From Gavia stellata (lineage: Eukaryota; Chordata; Aves; Gaviiformes; Gaviidae), in assembly GCF_030936135.1 (NCBI RefSeq), contig NC_082610.1, positions 20,718,428 through 20,782,427 on the forward strand: 64,000 nucleotides of DNA. Direction: 5' to 3'. Below the pieces are notes generated by a model. That model was not told the DNA's origin and made no database searches. It saw only the letters and a program-made list of their open reading frames with translations. Below are positions 1-13,539 of the stretch, in pieces. The number at the start of each line of letters is the position of its first letter. Positions within the stretch are counted from its first letter, which is position 1. Made by a program: the position numbers and the translations under genes.

Positions 1-1692
1 GGGTCATTGTCATGTGTAACTTCCTCTAGACTACTAGAAGGAATCCTATCCTCATAGAGAGGGAAGGATGTTTCCCTGTCCTCAAAATGACAGGAGAGAT
101 CTGATTTCCAAATACTCTCCTTACAGCCCTGGCTCTCATTTTGCATAATGGGTGCTTAGAAAAAGGACTATGTACTTCGTTATTCCTGCAACTAAGTTAG
201 ATTAGTGATGAGAGAAGATGGATTACTGGTACGCTTCTGTACTTTTTATGAACTGTCTAGAAGTTTCAATAAAATTCAGCTGTTACCTAACTCAGCGTGC
301 TGGGTGAGACCAAGACAGATGCTCAAGTAGTGTTTCAGAGTACTGAAAACCATAAAACACATCCCAGTCCACACAAATCTCACACCTACCTCAAACGCCT
401 TGCTTGACAGTTTGTTTTCAAGGCTGGATCTGTCAGCAGCCCCACTGGCCGGTGACAGCGCGTGGCGGTGAACATGGCTTGTTGTCTGCTACGAGAGACT
501 CCAGCCGTGCTTGTAGGCCAGTTCTTTGGCCATGAAAGCCTGCACTTTATCACTGCATGCTTGCATTTCTGCCTAAGCACTCCACCCCAGTATCCTCTTT
601 TCTTGAAACACCTTAGAAGGGACCCTGGGGTAAACCCTTATAGTGGTTTGATAGAAACTCCTAGTGCCCGAGCTGAGTGGTGTGCCATTTGGCTGAGCAA
701 ATCCTTTCAGCAGAAGACAGAAATACAGAATGGGAATCCTCTCGTGACCACAAACTACTGTTATCTGTAGGAGTCATGATGCTCCTGTAGTACTCTGACT
801 CATCTCCATTCACTTCCTACAGTCTGAGCAAAGACCTTGCATTTCCAGACTTGCCCACCACACCATCGTTAGCAACAGAGGTGGACCTTTGACAATCTCT
901 GTTTCCATTTGGATCTGAACTTTTGGAAAACATAAAGGGGGCAAAACCAGTGCTGGATTCACACCTGGCCTTTTCTAATATGATGGGGTGTGGAGACTTG
1001 ATTCATTCAAAAGTATTGCCGTAATGAGATGAGCAGAAGCTCATGCATTGCATTAGCATTACACTAACACAACTCTGTGCAGTGTTTGACTTTTAGCATT
1101 TTGTAGTGGAGGCCAATGTAGACAGACATGTCTAAAATACTACCAAGCAGTGTGGTGAAATGTGCGTCCCCCCAACAACGCCCAACACGTCACCACTGCC
1201 AGAACCTGTCTTCCTTGGAGTGCACACAAGCCTCCCCTGTCCTGCCCTACACTGGTCACTCCCTATGCCATGCTGTGGATGTGCTAACACAGGGGCATTC
1301 ATTAACAGATCATTCGCAGTAATCTTGTGTACCAAACACCGGCAGCTGGTTAGTTTCTAAGTTATCACTTGATTACTCCATGCAGTAGCAGGTCAGGGTA
1401 CAAGTTAAACTTGTGTTAGAAATACATTTCCTTCTCATTCTCTTCAAAAGTCAGTAGAAACGCAAGTGTGTAGCACTCAACTATGTATTGAGTCTTTACC
1501 AGCTAGCTCCTGGCCTATGGAAGGCAGATTTTCCAGGTGCAGTACACAACTTTCTTTTCTAGAGAACTGAGCAGTTGGACGTATGCCTACGGCTGTTTGC
1601 ATAGGACACTTCTTTCTCCTTTGAGATACTTGCCTCACAACACGTCCAGCCCTTGGCAACCCGGAGAGTGAAATATAAAGACTGAGGCTAAG

Positions 1693-1711
1693 TAAATAAA
1701 TAAATAAATAA
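1693..1711. repeat. (TAAA)n microsatellite
   Basis: A short run of about four to five TAAA units, interrupted at its right end. It is a simple sequence repeat with no evident role. Confidence 0.85.
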
Positions 1712-4700
1712 CCAAACCACAGGTGTGATCCCAAACCTATTTAAGTTAAAGCAAGTGATTTCAGATCACATCCACCATCTAGCCTACAAAGAGGTGCCAA
1801 ATTAACTTTAAGCTATTGGGCTTTCCAAACTACCACCCCCACAAAGTCCGTATTTATAAAATGTTGTTGTGTTGACTGACAACCGTTGTGATAACTCTCG
1901 GTCAGCGATCATTAAAATAAAATCCTTGTTCCAGCAGCATGCTTGGCTGCAGCAAGAGTTCAGTGAAACTGTTGCCTGCTGCATGCAATGAGTACAGGAT
2001 CTTAAAACACAGAGTGAAAAACCCTGTTTGTCACAGAGTCAACATCCCAGCAAGGGCAGATCCTGTACCGCACCACACTCCTTCGCATGCTTGAATTGCT
2101 TCCTCATCATTTATACAGCAGCTATCTAGGAAGCATGTTCAGGGAGTATCCTAGTTACTTGCAAGCGCAACTTTCTGATATGCCTGTTTTTTAACCAAGA
2201 TGTTAGGCAAACGTCTTAGCTGCTGAGAAACAGAGGTCTCTGGGACCACCCTACCCTGCTGATAAGTCTGGAAGCCTTCCTGCTGTGTGGCATGGTGCGT
2301 GGACAAGTCCCAGATACATGGGAACCAGGGCTGCTTGTTCTGGAGGCGCACTCCCTGTCGATGCAATGGGCTGGACCAGGGAGCAGAAAGGGATTTGGCG
2401 CTTGGGGGCTTGGATAGCTGATCGAGATAGCCAGGGACTAGGGCTAATGACAATGCTCTGTCTGGATGGAGAGATAAAGGAGAGAAAATAAATAAAAAGC
2501 AGGAATTAGTCTGAGGAATATTTCAGCAATGGTCCCTGAAATGCGACAGGTAAGGATCTTAAAGTAGGAAATGTCTCCAGCTTGCACACAGCAACATCTG
2601 AGTACCTTTCATCCAGCACATTCATAACGCTGTTTATGCAGGAACTTTATATCGTCTTCCCTGCTGCAGCATAATATCTGCTTAAGCCTGACATTTTAAA
2701 ATACCTCTGCCACATGGAGACAGGCAGGTGACTCAGTGCAAACATGCAGACTTCAGCTTGGCCCTTTGATAGGTGCCGTCTTATCACAGTACAGCTTGTG
2801 AAATCAACAGCTACGATACGCTTCTGGAAAAAAGCACGCCAGCCAGAGGGTAGATCTGCTTGCATAGTCACTACACCGGGCATTACAGCTTATATTACCA
2901 TCTAGACTATCTATGGGTATCAACCTATATATGGATGGAGGTGCTCAAGGGTCTGGGACGGCCCTGAGGAACCGTGGGCTTGGGATGGGGCGTGCTGCTC
3001 GCTGCTGTACCAAAGCCAGCGGAATGACGTCTCAGAACAAGGTGCAATTTTTGTGTCAACAGCGGGATCATTAATATGAGCATCAGCAGGCTTCAGATCA
3101 AATCCCTTTCTTGGGGAGACACAAAGGGAGTAAGGAGGGGTTTTTTTGCTGAGCCTAAAGCTGAGCTCCCCTGCTCCGGACTGCAGCATACAGATGGTGG
3201 GAAGTGCGCGCAGACAGAAAGGTCTCTGCTCCCTGAGCCTGCCTGGCTCTTTGCCCGAGCTTCAAATGCAGCCTGCGAGGGTTTGACTTGAGCCAATTTG
3301 ATGGATACTGTGTGGGTGCTGGAGGCAAGAGAAGCCAAGAAAACGAGGGATCTGTCTGTCAGCTGATCCATTTCCTCAGATTTTTAATGCAAACCCTTCA
3401 TTTCTGTAAATATACTCTGCATGCTGCTATAGATAGGGCATGGTTGTAGGTGTGATACTGTGAGAAAAGGGTGCAATACATGAACCAAGACTGAAGAGTT
3501 TGTCATCTACAGACCACATTCCTTATATATGCTAATAACATCCATGTGATAAATTCATTTATTTCTTCAAACAGGTCACAAAGTACATGTCAGCATAGTA
3601 ATCCCCATTTATCCCATTCTTTGACCTCCCTTGCAGTATGCCTATTGAGTCTTCTCTACTTGCACTGCTTTTAACTTTACTCAGTGCCTTAAGCCCTCTG
3701 AATTTTGATCATCGATTGCCAACAACTGCAGTGATTAAACTGAAGCCTGAACCATCCCCATTAATAAAAACTCACCACTTGCCTTTTCTGCAAATCAGAT
3801 TTCAACAGCACTCCTCTCCTCTTCCCTCTTGTCTGGCTCTGAGCAAAAAAAAATATGCAGGACCATTTGCCAGGGTAATTTTTAATAGTGTCCTCCACTG
3901 CCGCAGTGAATGAAGTCATTTATTATCCAGCAGGCAGCATGCTAACACGCTAGGCAATAACAAATGCTAAAGGAGGTGACTCAGGCATAAGCAATCAGGC
4001 AGAGTTGTACATTCCCACCTGACGGATGGCTCAGCACAAAGGGCCGAGTGTGGCGTTTTGGTTTACCCTATGCTTGCGTCTTCATCTGAGGGACACCTGG
4101 ATTCAAGCCGTGTGGCCAGCGAGGTTTATCTGCTTTGCAGTCATGTGCGAAGCACGTACGTAAACAGAGTCTGTGTGGCCAGCCCTCCCCTCTGCCTGGG
4201 CACTCTTTTCTTCTAACAAAGGAGGTTAATATTCCTCCTAGGCCGTCATCCCTGCTGCGGGAATGTGTCAGCCCAGGCAGTTCGGCCCTAAATAAAGCTT
4301 TGTGATCTCAGGCAGACTGGAGCTCAGCCTACCCACCTGTAAAACAGGTTTAATGGTAGTCAGCTTTTTTCTAGAAAAGCTAGGAGGATTACTTCATGTC
4401 TGAGATCTCTAGATGAGAACTGCTCAGTGGCAGAGAGCATTTTAAAAGAGCAGCTGGAAATCAGGGCCAGAGCAGGCTAGCAGCCCCGTGAGCAGGTAGA
4501 GATGACCACAGAAGCTGCACTGTTCTTGTCTCATTACCCAAGATCCTCAGAAAGGCTGGGGTGCAGATGATTCACAAACCAGAAAGTGCTTTTGAATTAC
4601 TTATTAAGTAGGATTCATGTCAATTTTACTGCTCTCGGATGCACAGGGTTGGGCTGCAGAATCTCTTGCCATCTCTTCAGAGTGAAATGTGGTGGTAATA

Positions 4701-4726
4701 TAGAGTCCTCTCACCCATGTATCTAT

Positions 4727-4752
4727 CACCGTTGTATTTCACCGTTGTATTT
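4727..4752. repeat. 13-bp tandem duplication
   Basis: The 13-mer CACCGTTGTATTT occurs twice head to tail with no spacer and no mismatch. It looks like a recent slippage duplication. Confidence 0.9.
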
Positions 4753-5528
4753 TTGCCTCCACGGAGTAGTCCAACGGCCACGGAAGAAGTCCATGAATCT
4801 TCCCCATATCTGCAGTAAGCTTTGGATCAGACCTCAGTAAGCCAGCGAGAACGTGCTGCTGAACATGCTATAACAAGTTCACCGGCATGTGCTGATCGCT
4901 GCAGGAGAGCTGGTATAAGTGTGCTCCCGAAAACGAGGAAGGTCTTGACTAAGGAGGCAGCAGCTTCTTACTTAGTCCTCGCTGGAGCACACAAGTGCTG
5001 CTTAAATGGGGGAACAGAGCAGCTCTGAACCCATTCCCTCCCCTGTGCACTGTCCCAGAGAAGTTAGAGGGAGGGTATTGTAGTACTCTTAATTCACTCT
5101 GTGATCATCTAAGTCTCTCAAATCCCACTGCCAGTAAGCTCCGATGATTAAACAGCTTACTGAAGGGAAACTATAGCTAACACCTTCTACCCTTATCAAA
5201 GCATATTGCTAATGAGGACTGGGAAATCACTCAGTGTTAATACAATATCTGTAGATTAACATGAGCTTACTCACGTTTTCATAGTCAATGGCTGAAATTC
5301 CATCAATCACTTGGATTCACGTAACATTTCTGATCGGTGTTTTGGTACGTTAGCTGAAGTCTGCTGACTGGAAGTGGAAAAGGCAAAGTCAAGAGTCTGA
5401 GGCCAGAGAAGAAATTTGCAACATTCTGATCTGGGCATCTCAGCTTAGGAATCTTGCAGGAGGTCTGACTTCAGAAATGTTTAGCAGTGGCCCACTGAAA
5501 AGCCATCAGACAGTACCTGACTGATCTG

Positions 5529-5547
5529 CACACAAACACACACACAC
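5529..5547. repeat. Short CA microsatellite
   Basis: An imperfect CA dinucleotide run with one AAAC interruption. No function is implied. Confidence 0.8.
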
Positions 5548-6189
5548 TTACATCACTGCTGAGCTCATGAACACCTGCCTGAAAAGTTACCTAGAAACAT
5601 GCAACGGCCCTGCACCAGTCCTGCAAGATGCAAGTGACTGCAGGTCCTCTTCTGCCTTTCCTGATGGAGAAGCAGCGGAAGAAAGGGGATGACTGAACTG
5701 CAGACAAAAAATGACGCTAGTGGTTCACTTTACAGCTTCAGTGTGGGAATGATCTTTAATAAGGAAGGGGGGAACTGCCAGCAAAAAGAGAATCTGTGTG
5801 AAATAGGTGTAGAAGTAACCTGGAGAGATCAACTATGTCACCTTTCTGACTGAAGGGTTGATTTCTAGCCCTGTGCTGCTCTTGAAGGCGTTTGCATGGG
5901 AGGACTATGCCCTCACCATTACTAGGGGTCTCTCAGGACAGCCTAGATAGGATAGTGACACAAGAGCACAGCCTAACTGTTAAGGAGATCTTCTAGTATC
6001 TAGCCTGAATCTCACTTGATGTGGGAATACCGCTACCACCATAAGCTCACAGGGAGCTGCATAACTCAGGATCTCTAGCTCTGATGGCAAGCAGCTGCAC
6101 TGCAGGAGAGTCTACCTTTGCTATAAGTAACATGACGGCTGTGGTCACCAATGGACTTTGTTACTGCAGCAGTGCAGATTTTAGGTAAT

Positions 6190-6655
6190 CGCTGAAAGGG
6201 TTGAAGGAGGAGCTGGAAATGCTCCACGAGAGCATCAGGAAGAGGTCGCCACAGTGGAAAACAGCTGTCCGTAATGGAAAAGGAGCAGATAAGCAAGCTT
6301 TACTGAGGTGGGGTACAGGAGTAGAGGGTACACTGGAGACTCAAGAGCACCAAGAAGCAGAGAGATGGTGGGAAGGCTGGATTCCATCCTCCTGTCCAGT
6401 CTACAGGGTAGCTACATTTTCTGTGAGTACTGCTTTGCATCAGTTTTACTCGCTCACAAAGGTGGGAACCGAGGTTCAGGGCAGCTCCTTACAGAACAGG
6501 GAAAACCAGAATTTAGTGACGGACTTGACAGAAGAGAAGAAAAGACTCAGCAGCTTGAGTTTGATGATGAGAAGGAGGGCTGCGTAGCAGGGATAGAGAC
6601 AATGTGCAGCCAGTACATTAAAAAGCAATCAAAGGAAAAGAAACCAGTAGTTTAA
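6190..6655 (+). pseudogene. Possible decayed retroelement ORF fragment
   Basis: The plus strand has open frames at 6201-6587 (128 codons) and 6308-6655 (115 codons). The first opens with a charged, potentially coiled-coil stretch (KEELEMLHESIRKR). A Glu/Leu/Arg-rich segment of this kind resembles the start of ORF1 of avian CR1 LINEs, and a later segment with SSLQNRE is weakly similar in style. The likeness is by eye only. No reverse transcriptase motif and no intact gene are visible, and the frame breaks. It could equally be chance open frame in A/G-rich DNA. Confidence 0.25.
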
Positions 6656-9600
6656 CTGGATAAACACAAATGTCTTTAATTCTATCTAGTTCTACCATGT
6701 GTGCACGCCTGAATCATGCTGCGCAACACTGCTTTGAAATTTCTGCGAGAAACAGATGTAGTTAGCAATTGTTTCTCGATGCTGAGGGGAAGAAAATCAG
6801 CATTAGCTGACGAAGGAGTAAGAAGACTTTTTTAAAATGAGTAAGAATAAGCTTAGTGTCTCCTCCAGGAGAACACGTGGGATGGTCTGAGATTTCAGTA
6901 CGAACTCATGTGGTACAGAGAGGCCTTGAACTACACAGATAAATCTGTTGCACATCAGTGAATGCAGAAATGACACAGAGCGCAAGACATCCCTTGGCAA
7001 CTCAGCCGGTTTCCACTCCTGGAAATCCGGCTCCTGCCAGCAAAAGTGACACAGATGACCCAGAGCATGGTAAGTGATCCAAACTGTCCCGTAAAGAAGC
7101 TGGTAGCATACAAGCTGCAAAGTGTTCCAACTTTTCTGTAGAGTTTGAAAATGAAAATCACACGGGGCTTAAACATCGTGAGGGCTTGTTAACAAAAAAA
7201 TAAGGCTTTCAACTTCCAAAGACCTGAGTTACTGCTGTATGAAGACAAAGGCAAAAACCTCTCTGAGAGTGCAGTGCTCTGAGGATCAGGCTCCAAGGGA
7301 ATGATTGACGTTCAATTCAAGCTGACAGCTAACAAAAGCTCCTGTACATATGCCAGCAAACCACTGCCAGGAAAATCAGCGTGGCTCCCAACTTGCAGAT
7401 TTCTGCATTACCAGACCTCCTACCCTACGTGACCCTTGCTGATCTACACTGGCAGGCTCAGCAGAGAGTGGAAGGAGACACAGGACCTTACCAACCCTGG
7501 TCACTCTTGGTCAGGTGGGGGCATTTCATGGAGGAATCAGTGTCATTTCTAATAACTCAGGCTCTAGACTCACCACGTGATCAGCTATAACTCCACGGAA
7601 AAAGCATGAAAAGTTAAAAAGAACATTTGTTGGGGACTTAAGCAAACACCCACAGGAACAAACGGGACACCTTCCATAGAGGGCAGTGTGCTTCCCATCA
7701 GACTGAAACTAGCAGGCAGTTGTAGAAGGCGACACTGCTTGTAAATACAGTCTCAGAGATCTAACCTGTACCTCACCTCTCCCTCCCACCAGCAAAATCT
7801 GAAGTCCAAACATCCCACCACCCACTCAGGTGAGGGCTTCACGTTACTAACTACTGCGTATCATATATAGGGAGATAGGATTGTTGTTCATTCCTACGGT
7901 GTCTCTACAAGGAGGCTGACTCAGTGGAAATGACCAGTCTTTGAATTACGTCTCTTTTTGTGTGTGTGTTTGGGTTGGGTTTTTTTAAATACAAAAAAGG
8001 AATCAGCAGTTGTCTGTATTTTTAAACTGTGGAACACAGACCTCCTTCCACTTCCAAGCTCTGATTACAAAGCCTTTCCCTTCTGTGATACCAGAGCATC
8101 TCGTCTCTGCAAGTTTCTATTTTCACTTCATAACTGATCAAATCCAACTGGTAGCAGAATTCATTTCAGTCAAGAGGAATCTTTCCTCTCTCTGGCTTTG
8201 GTGGAGCTTGGGCCAGGCACTCGGCAAGGCGCTGCCCGCTTTCCTTGCTTATTTCAAAAAGGAAATCCATGAGAAAGATCCTGTCCTGGATCAGATAACT
8301 CTCCAGGACTGATGATTTTGCTCTGCCCACCCAGAGTCTTCTGCAGTGTTTCAAATGTTTTGGTTCAAAGAGGCCTGAGCACTCTATTTAGTAGAATTTA
8401 ATCCAATCTTAATGCCATTATTTTGGGGATTAAAACCAAAGTGGTCCCACTCACTGGTTGGATCATCTGAAGCAATGGGATGTTTTTGGAGATGATATAG
8501 AGGAAGATTTTGTTGATGGATTGAGGGTTGATTAATTAATTCAGGGTTTTGTTTTGTTAATTGATTACTGCAGGAGATCTCTCTAGCTCAGTTCAGTGTC
8601 TGTCTAAAAAATCCTTTGAAACCAGGACTGACTGGTCTTCTTTTTCCCTCTGCGTGGTCTCTCAGTCAGACTTCTTCCAAGTCTCAGGTATCTCTGAGGG
8701 TCCCAGGCCCTGGGGATGATAGTACATGCTTGCAGAATTTCACAGTTGTGATGTCTCTTGTGGCTACATCTCTCTTGGTGTGATCTGCAGGAAGGATGAG
8801 CCCACAGACTTTTCCCAGTCTCTAGGAGACTGAGTTAAATTATAGCTTTGAATAGTTTAGCATGGTTTCTTTGAGATGACTTTCGTTTATCTCACGGTTT
8901 CTCTGTGCTGCAGAAGACTCAGATTTCCCCCACAGTCTTTTATAGTCAGTCACTCACAATACAACAATTCATTGTCAGGAGTAAATGCTACCCTTGCATC
9001 TCCACATAGATTTATCTGATACATTAAGAGCTTCTCTCAAAGGCTGCTTTCCAAGTCGTGGTATTGTTGGGGCTTGTGATCTAGCAGTGTTTTCTCTACA
9101 GCCTCACCAGGAAGTTAGAGGAGGATTGTCCATGAGTCACAATAATTTTACCTGTAAATTCAGCTAAGCCCCCAGGCAGCTCAGAAGGCTGGCCACTTTT
9201 TCTCAAGCCTAATACTACTATATCAACCGCCTAAACTTTAACTGGAAGAGAGTGTTTTTAAAATAGAAAGGGGGAGCATACACTTCATTCCATCACACAG
9301 TTGGAGCTGTGTTACTTGTAGCTCATATCAATAGTCTAGGGATTAAGAAACTTTCAGTTTTTCCTTCACTTTTTCAAGACTATCCCGCAGAAGGCATCCT
9401 TTCAAGCTTGGGCGTAAAACAAACATCTTGTGCATACCCTAGACCCACTCCAGATTTACAAATGAGCCTCTCTTAAGCACAGGGTAGTTCCACTGGCTTC
9501 TGTGACTACTTGCACATGTAACTGTTTTCAGAATTGTCCTCCTCTGAGCTAACAAACCTCAGTTTTGATTTCCTCCCACAGCGATAATTATGAGGGTTTC

Positions 9601-12400
9601 CCCTCTCTGCCCTTAGCCAATTCCCTTTGCCATTTCTAAATTCTCTCACTAGCACAAGTAAGCTGCAGAGCAATGACTCTGCCCTTCCCAGAAGCATCTG
9701 TAAAGACAATGGGTTGGAAGACAGACTCTGCGAGCCTATTCCATCCTCTGTCCCAGGTAACTCAAAAATGCTCCCAGATCTGCAGAGATTTATTTCACTT
9801 CAAAAAGAACAGAAAGGAGCGGGGGGAAGAATGGAGACTGTCAGAGAATGGAAGCCAAATTAATTTCAGGAGAAATTGGTTCATCCCTTACTGGCATCTG
9901 CAGAGTTGCGTCAGCTTGCTGCGGAAATGGATTTGGCCTTGTATTTCTGAGAACCCAGTCTTGTTTCAATTCTTCTGAACACTTCCTTCTTTCCTTCTGA
10001 CTGCACTTCAGTTTTGATCCAAGTATCAGATAGGCCCAGGAGGCAGCTGACTTGCACCGAATCTAACATAAACTTCTACTGACAGGTTCTGCTACCTGGA
10101 TGATGCATGGCCCGCCAGTGAACAAAAAGGATAAGGTCTCAGCTTCTTTCCTTGCTATAGCAACAAAGCACCTTGTGATGATAATTTTTTTTCTGTTTCA
10201 TAAGCTGGTTGCCATGGCAAGTTACTTGTGTTGCATTGTCAGATACTAAAAGGAAACTATTTGTGTTCTCTAGAAAACTCAAAATTTTAAAAGTCGATTG
10301 CATATCGGTTTGCTTTCTGCCACGACACTACTCATCCTCTGAGCTCATGGAGAGACAAGCAAGAAAAACATCCCAGTATGGGAAAAGTATTCGCAGGTGT
10401 CTTGAGCGTGGTGTATCTGCAGGAGGAATAAATTAAAAAATCATGAAGAATATGGTGCTGTGGGGAAGCAAAACGCACGGGGATCTCTGCTTTTCTCAGT
10501 ACGCTCTCAGAGACAATGTTAAGGAGAGCACAGTCATGCAGTCTTCCTTCCGAACACTTCAAGAAAGTTTCAGTTACGCAGAAAAAGTATGCATCCAGGA
10601 AAATGGACTAGCTGAGTGCAGGGAGAGCTCAAAAGCCATGCAAAGAACCAGGAAGCAGTCTGCGTAACTAAAAGTCAGGTGAACTTGTAGATATGGCAAA
10701 GTAACAGGAGACGCAGAACAACAAAAGCAACCGACATCACTAATCTACCCTCTGTCTCTGCTGAGAATTGATACACCCTTCAGTATACCAAAAATATATG
10801 ATGCATGTCTGGATGTATTCAAGTATGTAATCTTGTGAAGCTAAAAAATTACTGTTATTTACTTTGCTGATGATTTTGATGATCACAAGAAGAACTTTTC
10901 ATGTTCTTTTGGGTTTTTTTTAGGGGGAAAGAAAGAATAATTCAACTTGGCCATTGCCTGGGTGTTTCTACTAGAAATAACTCTAAAAAAGATTAACGTT
11001 TCAAAAATGTCAGGGATAGCCTTGATCTATAGCTGATGAGCAAGGTTCAGTTACTAACTAAGCTCTTGGCATAGGTTTGTATGTCACACACTGGAGAGCT
11101 GAGCTCATGCCTTGTCTATGACTCCCCTCTTGCAGAGGTTAAAGAGGGAATGACAATATCGAGTCGTCATTTTTTGGGTCACAGCACCTACAAAAATCAG
11201 TGACGTACCCTCCCATACTGAATTTAGCGTGCTGTTACAAAAAGTTGTGATGGGATAAGCATGTCCATGAGTTATGGCCTCCCATCTGCAAGCTACATAC
11301 AGTTTGGTGAGGACGATCAGGAAAAAATGAAGGCATGGGAAAGATGGAACAGCTTTTCAATCCCACTGCAGATTTTGTTTTGGCAGTATTACTGCAGCAG
11401 TAAGGATCTTCTGAGATTCTCTCCATTTCCTTTTTATTGCTCCACATGCCAGCAGGCCCAGTATTTGACTAGCCTTCCTCTCCTGTCAAGCAAGGCTTGC
11501 AATAGCTTGTAGCACTTCAGGATTTCTAGAGCGCTGCACTTTTCTCCTTGCCTGCCTTGAGATTTGCTGTAGAGCACAGGAGCTGCACTGATGCCTGGGG
11601 GGTAGCTGGAGGAGTTTGTTGCCGGTCCAGCTGGAGACACCATGGAATGAGTTAGCAGAGTAGTTAGTAGATTGAACTACCTTCTTGCGGTGGCATTTGC
11701 AGAGCTGTTGCACGTCCCATGTTTAAAAAAGAGGGTTCTGTCTTCCAGAGGCCTCAGACAGGCCAGACATTTTCCTAGAACTAAATTCAAGTTTAGAGAA
11801 AGGCAGGAAGAATCTGTCCAGGTAGAATGACTTTTTACAAACAGAACGGGCTATAACTTCAGCAAGTGTAAATCTGCTCGGCTTTACCAAACACAATGGA
11901 GCTACCCTGCTTTGCAACAACTGAGGATCTTGTCCCGATATTTTGCTTTTTTTCTCCAAACACAGAAAGGGGGAACAGACATCTTTAAGCTATATCACCC
12001 TCTGTGTCCTCGCAAGTTTGTGTCATCACCCCTATGCGATTGTGTGGTTATGACTCACCAATAGGTGATTATGCCTCTGTCTTCCAGCAGTCTGCAAACA
12101 AGAAGTAGTCTTCAGGTTTCTTATATCCTGATGTGATCTGGCACTGAAGAATGAACAAGAAAGAGGCAGTTTCGGTCCCATCTTCTGGTGTTTCTTCTTG
12201 TAGGTCACTGAGAAGCCCAAGAAGCACGAAACTGAGGGTCACCCATAGCCGTGTCTATTACACTACCTATTTGTTTCTTGCTCCCTGGTAAGTTCTTCTG
12301 GGCCACCTAGGTACTGAAAGGTGTGAGCCCGCTTCCAGGGTGCTTCAAAAAGCAAGATTTCTGCACGCTCCAGTACCCTGCCTGCTCGCCAGAAACAGCT
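6656..12400. other. Flank without recognised gene
   Basis: No protein-like frame, RNA gene or dated repeat could be recognised on either strand. The composition is like 1-6189. An AT-rich patch with TTAATTAATTAATTC lies near 8530. The many 60-100 codon open frames show no family motif, and frames on opposite strands overlap, as chance frames do. Confidence 0.5.
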
Positions 12401-13539
12401 AAAACAAGACGAGACAGGTAGCGCAGAGAGGCGGTGCGCCGTGTGTGCGTGTGTCTGCCTGTGAAGAAACCCATCACCTTTGTGTGTGCTGCCGCTCCTG
12501 CTGTTGGCTTGCTCGGCAGAGATGCCGTGTTTCTGCGAGCTGCGGTCCTTGCTTCTGTGGAGAACCGAGAGGTTGTTCAGAATCAGGAGGGCTTGTTAGA
12601 AGCAAGCAAAGAATTTCAAGGTAGGTTAAAGCTTCAGCCTTTTTGTTTGGACCTGTCTGTTTGCGTGCTGGCTTTTAGAAACTGCTCTGGCAGGTTTGTT
12701 TGTGCTGGTGCAACACGTCTATGAGACCTGGAAAAACCTGCACATCTCTCTCAACGGGTATCCTTAGAACTCGCTTAATCTCCTCTCGCTACAAGCTCTG
12801 CAGGGCACGAGCTTTCTTTTTATTATGTGTCAAGTGTAGCATCTAGAACAATGGTTTCTAGATCCATTTTCAGATTGCTAGATACTTTTCTAATGGAAAC
12901 AATAAATTGCGGCAGTGTGCTTGAAACGTACGTCAGAGTGAACAGAGCTTTTCCAGTACCAGGAATGAATACCTTATTCGTTGTCATATTCTGCATCAAA
13001 GCTTGATCACTTCTGCATGCTCCAGGATAACAAGGTGACTATGCAATCCGCTATCCCTTTTCCAAAGTAATAGGGGAATCACGGTGCCTAACAGTGGAAA
13101 ATGTCTGGTAACACAGGCGTACTGCGACAGGGTGGGAAGTTCTGTGCTGACCGACCTGAATTCATGGAACGAAGCTTGAGTCCGTCAAGGTTTACTAGCT
13201 CCGATTTAGCAGTGCTCCTTGTGGGACCCAAACTGGCTCAGACAGAGCCTCTCGCCACGCTCGGGCCTTTGCCTGCAATTGGAGTAATTCTGTTCGTGCG
13301 GCGTGTACCTCTGCTGCTAAGCCTAATTGGACCCCAGCTGTCTTATACAGAGCCAATTCAGGTGTCTTGTCTTTTGTGGCCTGTCTAAATCGCTCCCGGG
13401 TAATTTGGAGTTGTCAATTTTTCTAGGCATTTCCAGGGGACGGATAAAAGCACCCTGTGAGCTGGGCTTAGCCTACGGGTTATCAGCTACGGACGGTGAC
13501 TGGCGATAAACACTACGTTTCAGCAGTCGCTGCTTTTCC
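12401..13539. other. Transition zone upstream of the CpG island
   Basis: CpG dinucleotides become noticeably more frequent here than further left. An open frame at 12434-12724 contains a consensus-like donor, CAAG|GTAGGT, with GT at 12621-12622, so a short upstream exon is conceivable but unproven. Within 13224-13360 two imperfectly related segments share the pattern GGACCC...CAGAGCC about 107 bp apart. No gene is assigned. Confidence 0.4.

Larger units (their letters stand above)
1..6189. other. Left flank without recognised gene
   Basis: This stretch is moderately AT-rich, with few CpG dinucleotides compared with the rest of the window. I found no open frame that looks like a conserved protein and no convincing exon bounded by splice signals. 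It holds only short simple repeats, listed separately. In mammals LRRC56 lies head-to-head with HRAS, so minus-strand LRRC56 exons could be expected here, but I could not recognise leucine-rich-repeat sequence on either strand. It could be intergenic DNA or long introns of an unrecognised gene. Confidence 0.5.
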
